Shown here piece by piece: positions 31,874 to 42,385 of a DNA stretch of 64,000 nt; position 1 is the stretch's first letter, and each line of letters opens with the position of its first letter. Both the position numbers and the translations under genes were made by a program. Under the pieces are notes generated by a model, which saw nothing but the letters and a program-made list of their open reading frames with translations, was not told the origin of the DNA and searched no databases. Source of the stretch: Ampelomyces quisqualis (taxonomy: Eukaryota > Ascomycota > Dothideomycetes > Pleosporales > Phaeosphaeriaceae); NCBI GenBank assembly GCA_018398575.1, contig JAGTXZ010000014.1, positions 1,488,001-1,552,000 of the forward strand. Direction: 5' to 3'.

Positions 31874-34800
31874 TCAATGGTTTACGCCTCTTGAGCTGAT
31901 ATGGCGTTCTTCTTCAGCAACAGCCTGCGTGATATCCGTCTCCTCCACGATGGAAAGCCTCTTGTCCTTGTCCTTGTTCAGCACCTCAACAAACTGCTGC
32001 ACAGCCGTAATCTTCGCGCCCTCAAGTTCGAGTTTCGATTCAAGTTTTGCATTGTCTTGGCCTGTTATGACACCCTTGAGCACGACTTCCAGATCCGCGA
32101 GGCGCACGGGCTTGATGAGGAACAGATTTATGCCGCTGGAATTGGCTTCTTGTTGGATCTCAGAGTCTGCGACGCCTGTGAGTGCGATAATGGTCACCTT
32201 GGGAAGGTTGTTGCGTATTTCGTGAGCGCGTATCTGGCGAGTTGCTTCGAGTCCATCCATGATGGGCATGTTGATGTCCATGAGGACCACGTCGATGCGA
32301 GCGAAGTCGTTGGTAGCATTCGACAAGGCCGTGTTCGATGTTTCGGGCGTTTGCGCAGCTTTGTATGCCTCGAGCGCTTCCAATCCGTTCACTGCCAGCA
32401 CGTGGCGATGACCAAGCTTGTCGACGAATGTGCGTAGGAGGCGAAGGTTGATTGGATTGTCGTCGACAGCGAGGCAGTTTAAGGCGCGCGTGGGTTTTGG
32501 GTAAATTGACTTTTTGAGCGAGACGGTGTTCACCGACCGTATCTCAGGAGCGCTACTCACTGAAGGGAGTGGCGGTCGGGGAACCTCATAGTCGTTGAGG
32601 TGGGTGCCAGTACTCGACGGCGGGGCGTTCTCTTTCAAGCTGAGCTGTGTGATACTCGGCAGTGAAGAGTCTTTTTCCATGGCTTGTGCCAAATTTCGAT
32701 CGGCGTGTCGGTCGAGACAGGACGAAAGCGCCTTTGTCATCTTGTGAGGTCCGACGGGTTGCGCGATGCACTCAAACGTAATGCCGGGCACTGTGATCGC
32801 GGTTGCTGACTGTGCAGACGCCGCTCCCTGACAGACAACAACCACGGGTGCTGTTGACGCGCTTTTGGGCTTTTCGCTGTGCTGAGCGCGCAGCCGTTTT
32901 GCGCAACTCTCGGTCGCAATGACAATGTCAGGATTGTCGTTGTTGTTGCTCCTCTCCATGCCGAACCAATCTATGCATAAAGCATCAAGAGCCTTGAGTG
33001 ACATTTTTGTGGCAGTCTTGTTCTTCAAACTCTTCACGAAGTACTCTTCTTCTTCGTCGAAGCCGACAAAGCGTACTTTCAGACCATGGGTTCGTTTTGC
33101 AACCTCGCGCAGCTGCTTCTCTTTTTCGTGCTCAGATCCTGCGGCACAAAAGGTCGGCGACATGGTGGATTCCTTCAACGGGCAGGTAACTGTGAATTTC
33201 GTACCCCTGCCCTTTTCACTCCTTACTTCTACTTCACCGCCCAGAGATTCAACAATCTGCTTGACAATCGAGAGTCCTAAACCAGTACCCTGACTAAGCG
33301 GATTTTCTTGCGCAAAAGAGTGGAATAGTCGGTTATTAACGTAGTCCTCGGACATGCCGATGCCGGAATCTGTCACGGTGAACCGGAACTCGCAGCACTC
33401 TTCGGTAGCACTTCGCTTTGGCTTCACCTCGAGCTTAACTTTGATGTAGCCAGCTGGTGTGTACTTGAGACTGTTGCCGAACAAATTCATGATAACGCGT
33501 CGCCAGGCCCCAGGCTGTGTGCGGAACACGTAATTGTCACTCGGGTTGATGTCGAGTATAACGGAAATCATGAGCTTTTCAGAATCCTTGGAAGCAACCT
33601 CATAGCTCTGTGCAGACGTGCGCTGATATGTGTACCCTGCAAATACACTCTCTACGACGTCCTCGGTCAAAACGCTCATATCAACATCGTTGATCAGAGT
33701 CATAATGTCGTTGGTGTGGGCTTGGCCTGGATTGATCATGTGCTTGGCGCTGTGCGTGCGCTTCTTTGAGCGTTTTGATGCCCCCCGGGTCAAGTTGTTG
33801 ATTTTGGCGAAGTCGAGTACGTGATTGATCGTCTCCAGCAATGTCTTGCCGCAGGTTTCAATGGTAGCGACATGTGATATCTGCTGGTTATCAATGTCTG
33901 AATCTTTCAGTAGATCAGTCATGCCGAGAATGCCATGGAGAGGCGACCGCAATTCGTGACTGATGGAGGATATGAAATCTGCCTTGGCCGAGTCTGCCAA
34001 TTTCATGTCCAGTCTTGCAACCTCTGCCATGGCAGAATTGCTGAAAGCCGCCAGGTAGCTGAGATCCTGCTCATTGGTGAAGACGCGCATGGGGTTGGAG
34101 CTCCATATGAAAGCACTAGCAAACCAACGATCACGATGCGAATCCCACAAAGGATACATAACCAAGCTTCGAGCCTGCGAAAATATGCTTCGTAGGTGGT
34201 TCTCGTCGTCGACGCTTCGCGTCGACTCGGACTTTTTCGATACAGTGAAGGGGAATCCGTCAGACATTTCCACATGGCCTCCACCAGAAGGCGAGTTTAC
34301 AGGCGAAGAATCCATATCATCGTCGAGATTGAAGATTTGGCCGTGCGGATAGAGTCGCAGCAGATGTCGCAGGACGCTTTCGGACATGGATGTTTCTGGG
34401 ACTGCGGGTGACTGTGGCTCGGGCGCACGGTTAGTCTTGCAGAGAGAAGCACCGAGGATGGTACAAGGCTTATCGGGTTCGGGCAGGTTTTCCGAAAAGT
34501 CTTCGTCGACAAGTCCCCCAAAAGTGCTGATTTTGGCATCAAAGAAAACGGCACCTTCTGCCTCAGTGGCATCTATGATCATGTTGGCCGCACGACCAAA
34601 GGCGGCCATGATCTCGGGGGCAATTCTATCCTTTTGGTCGTTGGTGGTCGATGTTGACGTCTTGGTGACTACATCGGGATGGGTATCGGGTAGAGTCTCG
34701 GTGGCAGGCGTAAGCACAGTGCTCATGGGATGAAGGCTAGTAGAGGGCGAGGTGACGTTTGGGCTGGTGATACTCGCAGCACTCGATTGAGAAGTAAGCG

Positions 34801-35792
34801 GCCCGCCCGACACTGCCTGACCTTGGGCAGGGATGTCTTGGTGCTGGTGCTGTTGCGCGGCGGCGACGTCTGGCAACGCCAGCGGGGTAGGCTGGTCGTT
34901 GTCCCACGAATCCGACCATCCGTTCTCTAAGGCACTCCTGCCCTCGGCAAACGATCCCAAGCTCTTGACCATGATCTTCCCCCGGCGCTCGTCTTCCGTG
35001 GCTCTGGTCATCTCCAGGTGGCGCATGATGGTGCCTGCCATGTCTTTCAAAAAGTCCAGCTCGTGCGGCCTCAGGCCGTTGCGGGGCTTGTCGTCGAGCA
35101 CGCAATAGGTCCCAATGCTGTGTCCGCTCGGGCTGCGGATGGGCACGCCCGCATAGAAGCGGGAGTAGGGCGCCCCGACGACAAAGGGGTAGTTTTTGAA
35201 GCGCACATCGGTGGTGAGATCGTTGACGACCAGAGACGGGTGGTTTCCGAAGGCTTCGACGGGCAGACAGGCGCTTGGCCAGCGCAGGTTGACCGTGTAG
35301 TTGCACAGGCTCTGCTCCTTGGGGAAGATGGCGCTGCCCCAGCACAGACTGTCCTCGCGCAGCTCGGCGTGGCCGGTGTAGAGGCACAGCGTCTTGGTGG
35401 CCTCGGCGAGCAGGTAGCAGTGCTTGCGGTCGAAGAAGGAGATCAGACAGCGGCGGGCATTGAGGCGGAGGGCGCCCAGCTGGGCAAAGGCGGCCAGTGC
35501 CTTGTCTTCGGGCGCGCGCGGGCCGGGGTCGTCCGAGGGCGCGGGCGAGGCGGGCAGCGCATGGGGGTGGTCGTGGTCGTGGACGGGCGAGGGCGCGTCT
35601 GTCTTGGTGGGCCGCGAGGTGTAGTACCTGGCGGGTCACGTGAGCCACAGGATGTCTCAGGGGCGGCCAACCACGGTGGCACGGCACCTACAGATAAAAG
35701 TCGCGCTCTCTCGCCACGGCCTGGTCCTCCATTTTGCGGCGAGCCCGTGCCTGGGGCAGGCGCGAGGAGGGGGTGTCGAGGCGGTCGGCCAT
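31874..35792 (-). CDS. Hybrid sensor histidine kinase with GAF domain
   Basis: Two exons: 35792-35692 and 35627-31874 (64-bp intron, GTAGGT donor), 1284 residues. The true start is in the short first exon (MADRLDTPSSRLPQAR...), upstream of the long open frame. An N-terminal GAF domain lies at about residues 60-240 (LISFFDRKHCY, FYAGVPIRSPSGHSIGTYCV). Next come a low-complexity linker and a second GAF-like region, then HisKA with the phospho-acceptor H591 (FISSISHELRSPLHG). HATPase_c follows, with an N box near NLFGNSLKYTP, DSGIGM, and GTGLGLSIVKQ. The C-terminal receiver has phospho-acceptor D1151 (VVLMDINMP) and a conserved Lys (LIKPV). It should feed a His-to-Asp phosphorelay via an HPt protein. 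There is no transmembrane segment, so it is cytosolic. The stimulus is unknown. Confidence 0.92.
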
Positions 35793-36076
35793 GGCGACGG
35801 TGCTGCAACACTCGACTTTGCACGGCGAGCTGGTGGCGGCGAGCTTGCGGACCGCGAGTCCGGATGCAGGCGCCGGGCGGCACTAACGACTGGAGGGGTG
35901 GCGGGTGGCAGGTCGGCAGGGTCCAGCTCTGGACGGAGGTGAAGAGGAAAACACGTCAACTAACTATGCCATGTACAACTGCCCCTCACGTGCCCCGCCA
36001 TCATCGAACCAGGAACCATACATGATCCCGTCACGACTACACCTACATCCACCACTACCCGCAGCACGGACCTCTG
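35793..36076. promoter_or_regulatory. Shared divergent promoter, 284 bp
   Basis: A compact region between divergent start codons of the histidine kinase (-) and NAD+ synthetase (+). I see no clear TATA box or repeat. The short spacing means regulatory elements of both genes must overlap here. Confidence 0.5.
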
Positions 36077-38368
36077 ATGCGGTTGATCACTGTTGCGACC
36101 TGCTCGCTCAACCAATGGGTTGCGTCGCTCCCTCAACAGTCCAGACATGGCAGGCTAACCAGCCCGCAGGCCCTCGATTGGGAGCCGAATTGCGAGAGAA
36201 TCAAGCAGAGCATCAGAATCGCCAAAGCGCGAGGGGCCTCGCTTCGTGGGTCGCCCCGTGAACAGCTTCACAGCACCGTCATTGACTTGTGATTGAGGAA
36301 CTGGCCCGGAGCTCGAGATCACCGGATATGGCTGCTTAGACCACGTACGCCTCCCATGCACCACGGCAACCATCACTCACCCCCTAACCACTCTCAGTTT
36401 CTCGAGGTCGATGTTATCCGCCATTCGTGGGAGATGCTCGCCAGCATTCTCCTGGACGAATCTTGCCATGGTATCCTCATCGACATTGGCATGCCAGTCA
36501 TGCACAACGGCAATCGTTTCAACTGTAGGATTGTTGCCCTAGACGGAAAGATCCTGCTCATCCGCCCCAAAATGTTTTTGGCCAACTCCGGCAACTACAG
36601 AGAGATGCGTCACTTCATCCCATGGAATCGTCCACAGTACGTCGAGGACTACCAGCTGCGCGAGCTGCCTGAAGCTTGCATGAAGCTGCAAGCATCGAGA
36701 ACCGTGCCTATTGGAGATGGACTCGTCACCGCCAACGACTGCACACTCGGCTTCGAGACATGCGAAGAACTCTTCTGTCCCGCAAGCCCCCACATCGCGA
36801 CTAGCCTTGTCGGCGCTGAGATCATTACCAACTCGAGCGGCAGTCATCACGAGCTCCGGAAACTAGACACTCGTATCTCACTAATTCAGGAAGCAACTCG
36901 CAAATGCGGCGGCATCTATCTCTACGCTAATCAACAGGGCTGTGATGGTGACCGATTGTACTACGACGGCTGTGCGATGATCTTGGTCAACGGCGAGATC
37001 AAGGCCCAAGGTACTCAGTTCAGTTTGAACCATGTCGAAGTTGTTACCGCTACAGTAGACCTCGAAGAGGTCTGGTCATATAGATCTGCGCCCTCGAGGG
37101 GTCTGCAGAGTATGTCGCAGCCTCCTTTCAACAAGTACCCAACCGATTTCAGTCTGTCCGATCCAAAAAGCGACTACGATCCCAGACTGTCGCCGACTCC
37201 TTCCCAACCACTTCGCCAACATCTTCCTGAGGAGGAAATTATGCTCGGTCCTGCATGTTGGCTCTATGACTATTTGGTACGCTCAAAGGCTGCAGGCTTT
37301 TTCATTCCATTATCTGGGGGGCTAGACTCAGCCAGCACAGCAACAATAGTATACAGCATGACGGTGCAGATGATGAAGGCTTTGGACGAAGGTAACGAGT
37401 CGGTCAAGTTCCATATTCAGCGTCTGTATGGTGCCTACCATGAAGAAGAACTTCCCAAAACTGCCGCTGAGCTTTGCAACACAATCTTGCACACCGCATA
37501 TCTAGGCATGGCTACACAGTCAAGCTCAGAGACTCGCAGCAGGGCCGAACAGCTTGCCTGCGCAATCGGTAGCTATCATCAAGACCTCAACATCGACGAC
37601 GTATTCACCGCCCAAAAGTCCCTCCTCACAAACGCAACCGGCTTTGAACCAAAATTCAAAGTCCACGGTGGGACAGACACCTCCAACCTCGCACTCCAAA
37701 ATATCCAAGCCCGCTCTCGCATGGTCACATCCTACTACTTTGCACAGATGCTCCCCTCAGTCCGCAACCGCAAAGGCGGCGGCTCGTGCCTCGTCCTCGG
37801 CAGCGGCAACGTCGACGAGTGTCTCCGCGGCTACCTCACCAAATATGACTGTTCCTCGGCAGACCTCAACCCCATCGGCTCCATCGCCAAAACCGACCTG
37901 AAGCGCTTCCTCCGCTACGCCACGACCGCGCTCAACCTCCCCATTCTCCAGGACTTCCTTGACGCCACTCCGACCGCGGAACTCGAACCCATTACTGCTG
38001 ACTACGTCCAGTCTGACGAAGCAGACATGGGCATGACGTACGAAGAAATCGGCGTCTTTGGCCGTTTGCGCAAAGAACAAAAACTTGGGCCGTTGGGCTG
38101 CTTCCTCAAGCTCAGCCACGACTGGCGGGCAAAGTTGGAGGTGCGTGAGATTGCGGTCAAAGTCAAGAGGTTCTACCACTATTATGCGATTAATCGACAT
38201 AAGATGACGACCATGACGCCTGCGTATCATGCGGAGAGTTATAGTCCAGATGATAATCGGTTTGATATGCGGCCATTTTTGTACCCGCCGTTTTATGAGA
38301 GCTGGAGTTATAAAAAAATTGATGAGGCGGTGGAGAGGATTGAAAAGGCCGAGAGGGAGAGGAAGTGA
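36077..38368 (+). CDS. QNS1: Glutamine-dependent NAD+ synthetase
   Basis: Four exons: 36077-36118, 36170-36245, 36298-36344 and 36398-38368, giving 711 residues, close to yeast Qns1 (714). The first 14 residues (MRLITVATCSLNQW) match the family start. The N-terminal nitrilase-like glutaminase domain has the triad E46 (GPELEITGYG), K113 (RPKM) and C177 (ETCEEL). The C-terminal synthetase domain has the ATP-pyrophosphatase P-loop SGGLDSA at residues 361-367 and GSGNVDECLRGY. It converts nicotinic acid adenine dinucleotide to NAD+ using ammonia channelled from glutamine, the last step of NAD+ synthesis. Intron 1 has an unusual donor, GTTGCG, yet the conserved frame requires it. Confidence 0.94.
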
Positions 38369-38509
38369 GATGGCTAGCGTGAGGCGCTGATGATGAAAAT
38401 ACACTTGAGGAATCTTAGAAGAATAAGGGATAATGGTGGGGGTATCTAGGAGCAAAGACTTTCCAATCCTCAACTACAACATCGAAATTCTCAATAAAAC
38501 ATGGGAAAG

Positions 38510-39742
38510 TCACCTCAAGACAACATCCTTCCTCCTCGGCCCTCCTTCCCTCCACACATCCTCGTGCATCCTCCCCACCGCCACCCGCTCCGCAAACTCC
38601 CCGACCCACCTCACAAGCATCACATTCACCATCTTCCATTCCCCCTCCTCAAACACCGCATCATCGAACTCCACAACACTCTCGTCCCAAACAAACCCCT
38701 GCCCATCCCAAATCGGCGTGCCGGGCGGATGACTGATAGCATTTTGCGGTCGGCGCGTGTGTGCTTCCGGCTCCCGGCGCCAATTTCTCGATAGCAGGAT
38801 AAACTCATAGGGTCCAGTAGACGAGGGTGCGGAAAAGGACGATAGAGGGGACATTATGACGCCGCAGTGTCTATCACGGGGGTCGAAGAGTTGACATACT
38901 GGGATGGCTGCATCTTTGTAGTACAACTGTTCCGACGCGAAGTCCTCGGCAGAAATGATCAAAGCCGTGAAACGCAGAGTCTTTGATTCTATAGTGTGAT
39001 CTGAGCCGCGGGGGGCATGAAAATACGGTGGGTATGTGATGCGTAGTGCCGGGTTCTTTTTGTCGCGGCGGATGGTGTACGGAGACTCAGGGGGGCCGAT
39101 GTAGAAGTTTGTGATTTCCGAGCGGAAGATTTCGCCCAAGGATCTGGGGAGGTTGGATATATCTGGGCATGTGGAGGGGTCAAAGGGGAAACACACGGGG
39201 CTGGCGAGGGAGGTCCAGCTCCAGGATGGTTCCTTGGTGTTGCGCTGTGTCAGTTCGCTAGTAGGGCACCAGAGAAGGGCAAAGTCGAATGCCGCCTCAG
39301 GCAGACCATGAATCAGCTGACCACCACAGTTCTTGGTAAGCTTCTTTGTGGCTTTGGCCAAGTCTGCTGTGTCGTGTGACTGTTGTTGTGAGAATTTGGT
39401 CGTGACTTGGTTGTTATATCGCCGGAAGCCGTGGAACCAGTCATGGATATTGTTATCGTCTATTTCTTCAGATTTGCCACCCAAGGAGCTGGCGGATGAT
39501 GTTGAGCGCAGCCGATTTACAACTCCTCGAAATGAGGTGCGGTTGTCGAGACTGTTTGAACGGGCCGAGCGCGACGATTCATCGCCGTTACTCCTGCTAG
39601 AGGGGGGACGTGGCGACAAGGAACCACTTAAGGTTGACGCTCGCGATCCTGATTCTTGCGCAGACTTTCTCCTCCACATAGTAGGACGGCGTATCCAGGA
39701 TGGCGACAGCCGATCCTTCGAAGGCGTTGGTTCTGTAGACAT
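38510..39742 (-). CDS. HET-like protein lacking the N-terminal HET core
   Basis: An uninterrupted 410-residue ORF with ATG at 39742. Residues 1-95 are Ser/Arg-rich and disordered. From about residue 100 the sequence resembles the C-terminal half of fungal HET-domain proteins: a W-x-GFRRYN segment, GLPEAAFDFALLW, PSWSWTSLASPV, and late I/L-rich blocks ending in a PYEFILLSRN-like strand and a WVGEFAERV segment. The N-terminal HET motif itself is not visible. HET proteins act in heterokaryon incompatibility; a truncated member may have lost or changed that role. The family link is from pattern memory and is moderate. The gene converges with the NAD+ synthetase gene, whose stop is 141 bp away. 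Confidence 0.65.
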   Translation of the reverse strand: MSTEPTPSKDRLSPSWIRRPTMWRRKSAQESGSRASTLSGSLSPRPPSSRSNGDESSRSARSNSLDNRTSFRGVVNRLRSTSSASSLGGKSEEIDDNNIHDWFHGFRRYNNQVTTKFSQQQSHDTADLAKATKKLTKNCGGQLIHGLPEAAFDFALLWCPTSELTQRNTKEPSWSWTSLASPVCFPFDPSTCPDISNLPRSLGEIFRSEITNFYIGPPESPYTIRRDKKNPALRITYPPYFHAPRGSDHTIESKTLRFTALIISAEDFASEQLYYKDAAIPVCQLFDPRDRHCGVIMSPLSSFSAPSSTGPYEFILLSRNWRREPEAHTRRPQNAISHPPGTPIWDGQGFVWDESVVEFDDAVFEEGEWKMVNVMLVRWVGEFAERVAVGRMHEDVWREGGPRRKDVVLR

Positions 39743-40128
39743 GACGATGAGCTACATGTGGAATACTGTGGAGGATCGAAGGGTTTATGCTTGTGACACG
39801 GTCTGCAGGATGTGACGAGTTGCTAGTTAGTGAGCAATGCAAAGATTCACGGGACTGGCTGGCCTTCTGACCCTTTATCTAACTTTCATCGCCTGCGCCT
39901 CTATTGGTGGTGTATTCGTTGGTAGCCAGGAGGCGTCTGGAACCAGCGAGTGGAGCCTGCGCCACGGAATGACGGGTGTGGCTGTGCAGAGACAACTCGA
40001 GTGTCGCAAGTTCCCGACTGCGCCACATGCCCTCTTGCCGCAATGACGCCGTCGATCACGGCTTCATAAACCCAAACCGGCCGGAAACACAATCTGCAAT
40101 AATTGCAAACTCCACACACGTCGCCATC
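39743..40128. promoter_or_regulatory. Divergent intergenic region with a small ORF
   Basis: This region lies between divergent starts. An ATG at 39837 opens a 69-codon frame with a hydrophobic N terminus (MQRFTGLAGLLTLYLTFIAC), ending at 40046. It could be a small secreted peptide or an upstream ORF in the 5' leader of the RING gene. Nothing else supports it. Confidence 0.3.
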
Positions 40129-40849
40129 ATGACTGACTACGAAGGCGAGCCTGTACACGTCGCCACACTACAAAGCACCCGACTGACTGGCCATAGTCGA
40201 GCACAACATCTCCAACCAGGACGCGCAGTCGCAGCCCACGACCCGCCGACCAGATCTCTCGACCTTCTTCTCGACGCTTGAACTGGTGGACACGTCTGAC
40301 CCGCAAGCACATACAAACGCGAATGCCGTGCCTCAGCCCGAGAACATGTCGGCAGCTTTCCGGCTGCTAGCGAACGCCTTTGAGATGATGCGCGGACGAC
40401 CTGCGGACGGTGAGGCGCGCGGGCAGAGTGATTTGCTCGCCGGCATGATTGAAGTGCTGCGAGAAAATGCAGACGATCCGCCAACAGAGCTCAAGGGCGT
40501 GCCAGACAGCTTCTTGGACGAGCTTGAGCGCGTGCCGAACAAGACTCTGAAGCCGACCGATACCTGCCCCATCTGCGTGAATCCATTCCTAGAAGGTGAG
40601 CGAAATGGTGATCAGAGTGGTTTGATCGATCGATATCTTGGCTAACTCGGCTCGCGGAAAGACCAGTACCCGCTCGTTGTTCAGCTGCCCTGCCACAAAG
40701 ATCATTACTTTGACCTGGATTGCATACGGCCCTGGCTCAAGTTGAACTCTACCTGCCCGCTCGATCGCAAGGAGTTGTTGAAGAAACAGCCGCCTCCACC
40801 GCCTGAAGACGACGATGATGATGGAGAATACGACGACATGTATGCTTAG
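40129..40849 (+). CDS. RING-finger protein, probable E3 ubiquitin ligase
   Basis: Three exons: 40129-40152, 40202-40595 and 40662-40849, giving 201 residues. The second intron (GTGAGC donor, GCTAAC branch) is secure, because it splits the RING between TCPICVNPFLE and DQYPLVVQLPC. The first intron, including its acceptor, is less certain. The finger reads C-x2-C-x16-C-x3-H-x2-D-x2-C...C-x2-D (CPICV, PCHKDHYFDLDC, STCPLD), so two usual Cys/His ligands appear as Asp. An Asp at the last position also occurs in Rbx1. The C terminus is a Pro run followed by an acidic tail. An E2-dependent ubiquitin ligase function is inferred; the substrate is unknown. Confidence 0.82.
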
Positions 40850-41144
40850 ATGTACTCGATGCGAGACAATGCATTGCAATCGAGTTCAGCGGAGACCAAC
40901 GGCTTGAAGAATAAATGCGACTTCATTGTTACATGTGGAGACACATGGCACCAAGTCGCGCGTGTTCACGACGACAGGACACCCACAGCAACTATCACCC
41001 GGCCCAAGTAAACCCGATCATCTGCTTTCGACTACTTCTGGATGCATCGGATTATTCAGAGATTACTCTGACTTTCCCGTGTCGGCATTGCAGGCGCCAT
41101 CATCTTCAGCTTTTGTTGTGCATGGCTACAAGCTCCCGTCCTCG
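40850..41144. other. Intergenic, no gene seen
   Basis: A short region downstream of the RING gene. Plus-strand frames of 79-86 codons overlap here, but they have no motif or splice support. Confidence 0.4.
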
Positions 41145-41860
41145 CTACAACAACATCCAAGGTAACAAAAGGTGATCGCTTTCGTGCACTACTGAATCAA
41201 CCAGAGCAAGAGCGACCTCGTCTGACTTGATAAACGAACCAGATGCCCCTGCCAATATTAAACCAAGAAATGCACCCCGCATGACGATCATGCCAGGACG
41301 AGCACTAACAGTGCTCCATAAATTATTGGTTGCCAGGTCTTTCGCGAAATCAAACATCTGTACTTCTCCTAGGCCCTAAGCGCTGCCAGTACCGGTCACT
41401 AGTGGTACAGCCATTATTCGCGCGGGACCAAAAGAAGCAATGACACACCTTTACCTTTCTCGCGTCACTTTCTACTCACAAAGCTTTTGCTTGGTCACGT
41501 TCTACAGTTGCGCCTGTGAGATCCACATATGTCAAGTGGTTGCCGGTCTTGGTCAAAGCCGGCGCTATGGCAGCTGCGAAAGCTCTTGGGTAATCCAACT
41601 CCAGAATTGGATCGCTTGCTGTCGTGGTCATACACCTTCTTGAATCAGCTTATCAATGACCGGACGTATTTTGTTTAACACACGCACCCGTCTGCTCCGG
41701 CGAGCTTTGCAATCACCTCTTGTGGATAGGTTGTGAAATCGTCTAGTACTCCTGCTTCTAACCGGCTGTGGCGTATGGCGAGATCAGATATCCTCCCAGA
41801 GACGCCAGAAATTGTTAGTCGGTAGCCCATGGAGAGAGGCGAACAGTGTATACTGACCAA
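41145..41860 (-). pseudogene. Decayed NAD(P)-binding Rossmann (epimerase/NmrA-like) gene
   Basis: Minus-strand fragments in the correct order match a fungal NAD(P)-binding family. First is RLEAGVLDDFTTYPQEVI...LAGADGCV (about 41770-41675). Then LELDYPRAFAAAIAPALTK and YVDLTGATVERDQAKAL end in a TGA near 41490 where family members have Trp. Last is MFDFAKDLATNNLWSTVSARPGMIV, with DEVALALVDSVV (41357-41145). The N-terminal glycine-rich nucleotide-binding loop was not found, and at least two frameshifts separate the blocks. TGG-to-TGA is a RIP-type change. The former enzyme's substrate cannot be told. Confidence 0.65.
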
Positions 41861-42385
41861 AGCATACCAGATGCGCTACCGTTATGTACGCAATGCGTGC
41901 GACGCAGAGATAATAGATTGATTACTGTGAGCTTGTCAAGTCAGCGGCGTGGCGGCTCCATGCTGGATCCGAATTGGAGATACCGACAATTATTAGGGTT
42001 TAGGTTGGAAGCTATAGAGCGAGGACATACGTGCTTTATCGAGGCAGCGCGTTGGGGAATGGCGAATTAAACGGCTACTGACACGGCACTGTTCCACTGT
42101 ACAACTGCATTCAGGTCAGTATCCTCTCCTTACCAATCCCGATCTTGTAGCTGACCGCCGGCCACCGGGTCATACGAACAAGGGGCCTGATTTGGTCCCG
42201 CCAGAGGGCGGACGAAGCACCGGCCGAACCACAACCGGCTGACTCCACAACAGCAAGTCGCCTTCCAACACCTTCACCCCACTATGAAAGTAGCATGTCG
42301 CCTGTCATACAGGAAGTGTCGATCAAGATACATAAGTGCTATTTGAAGTAGGTCACTCATAGCGCGGGTGCTCCCTCAAGTACAA
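41861..42385. other. Intergenic, possible remnant of the pseudogene's 5' end
   Basis: About 525 bp upstream of the transcription-factor gene. I see no supported ORF. The missing N-terminal part of the decayed NAD(P)-binding gene would have been here, but I cannot recognise it. Confidence 0.4.
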
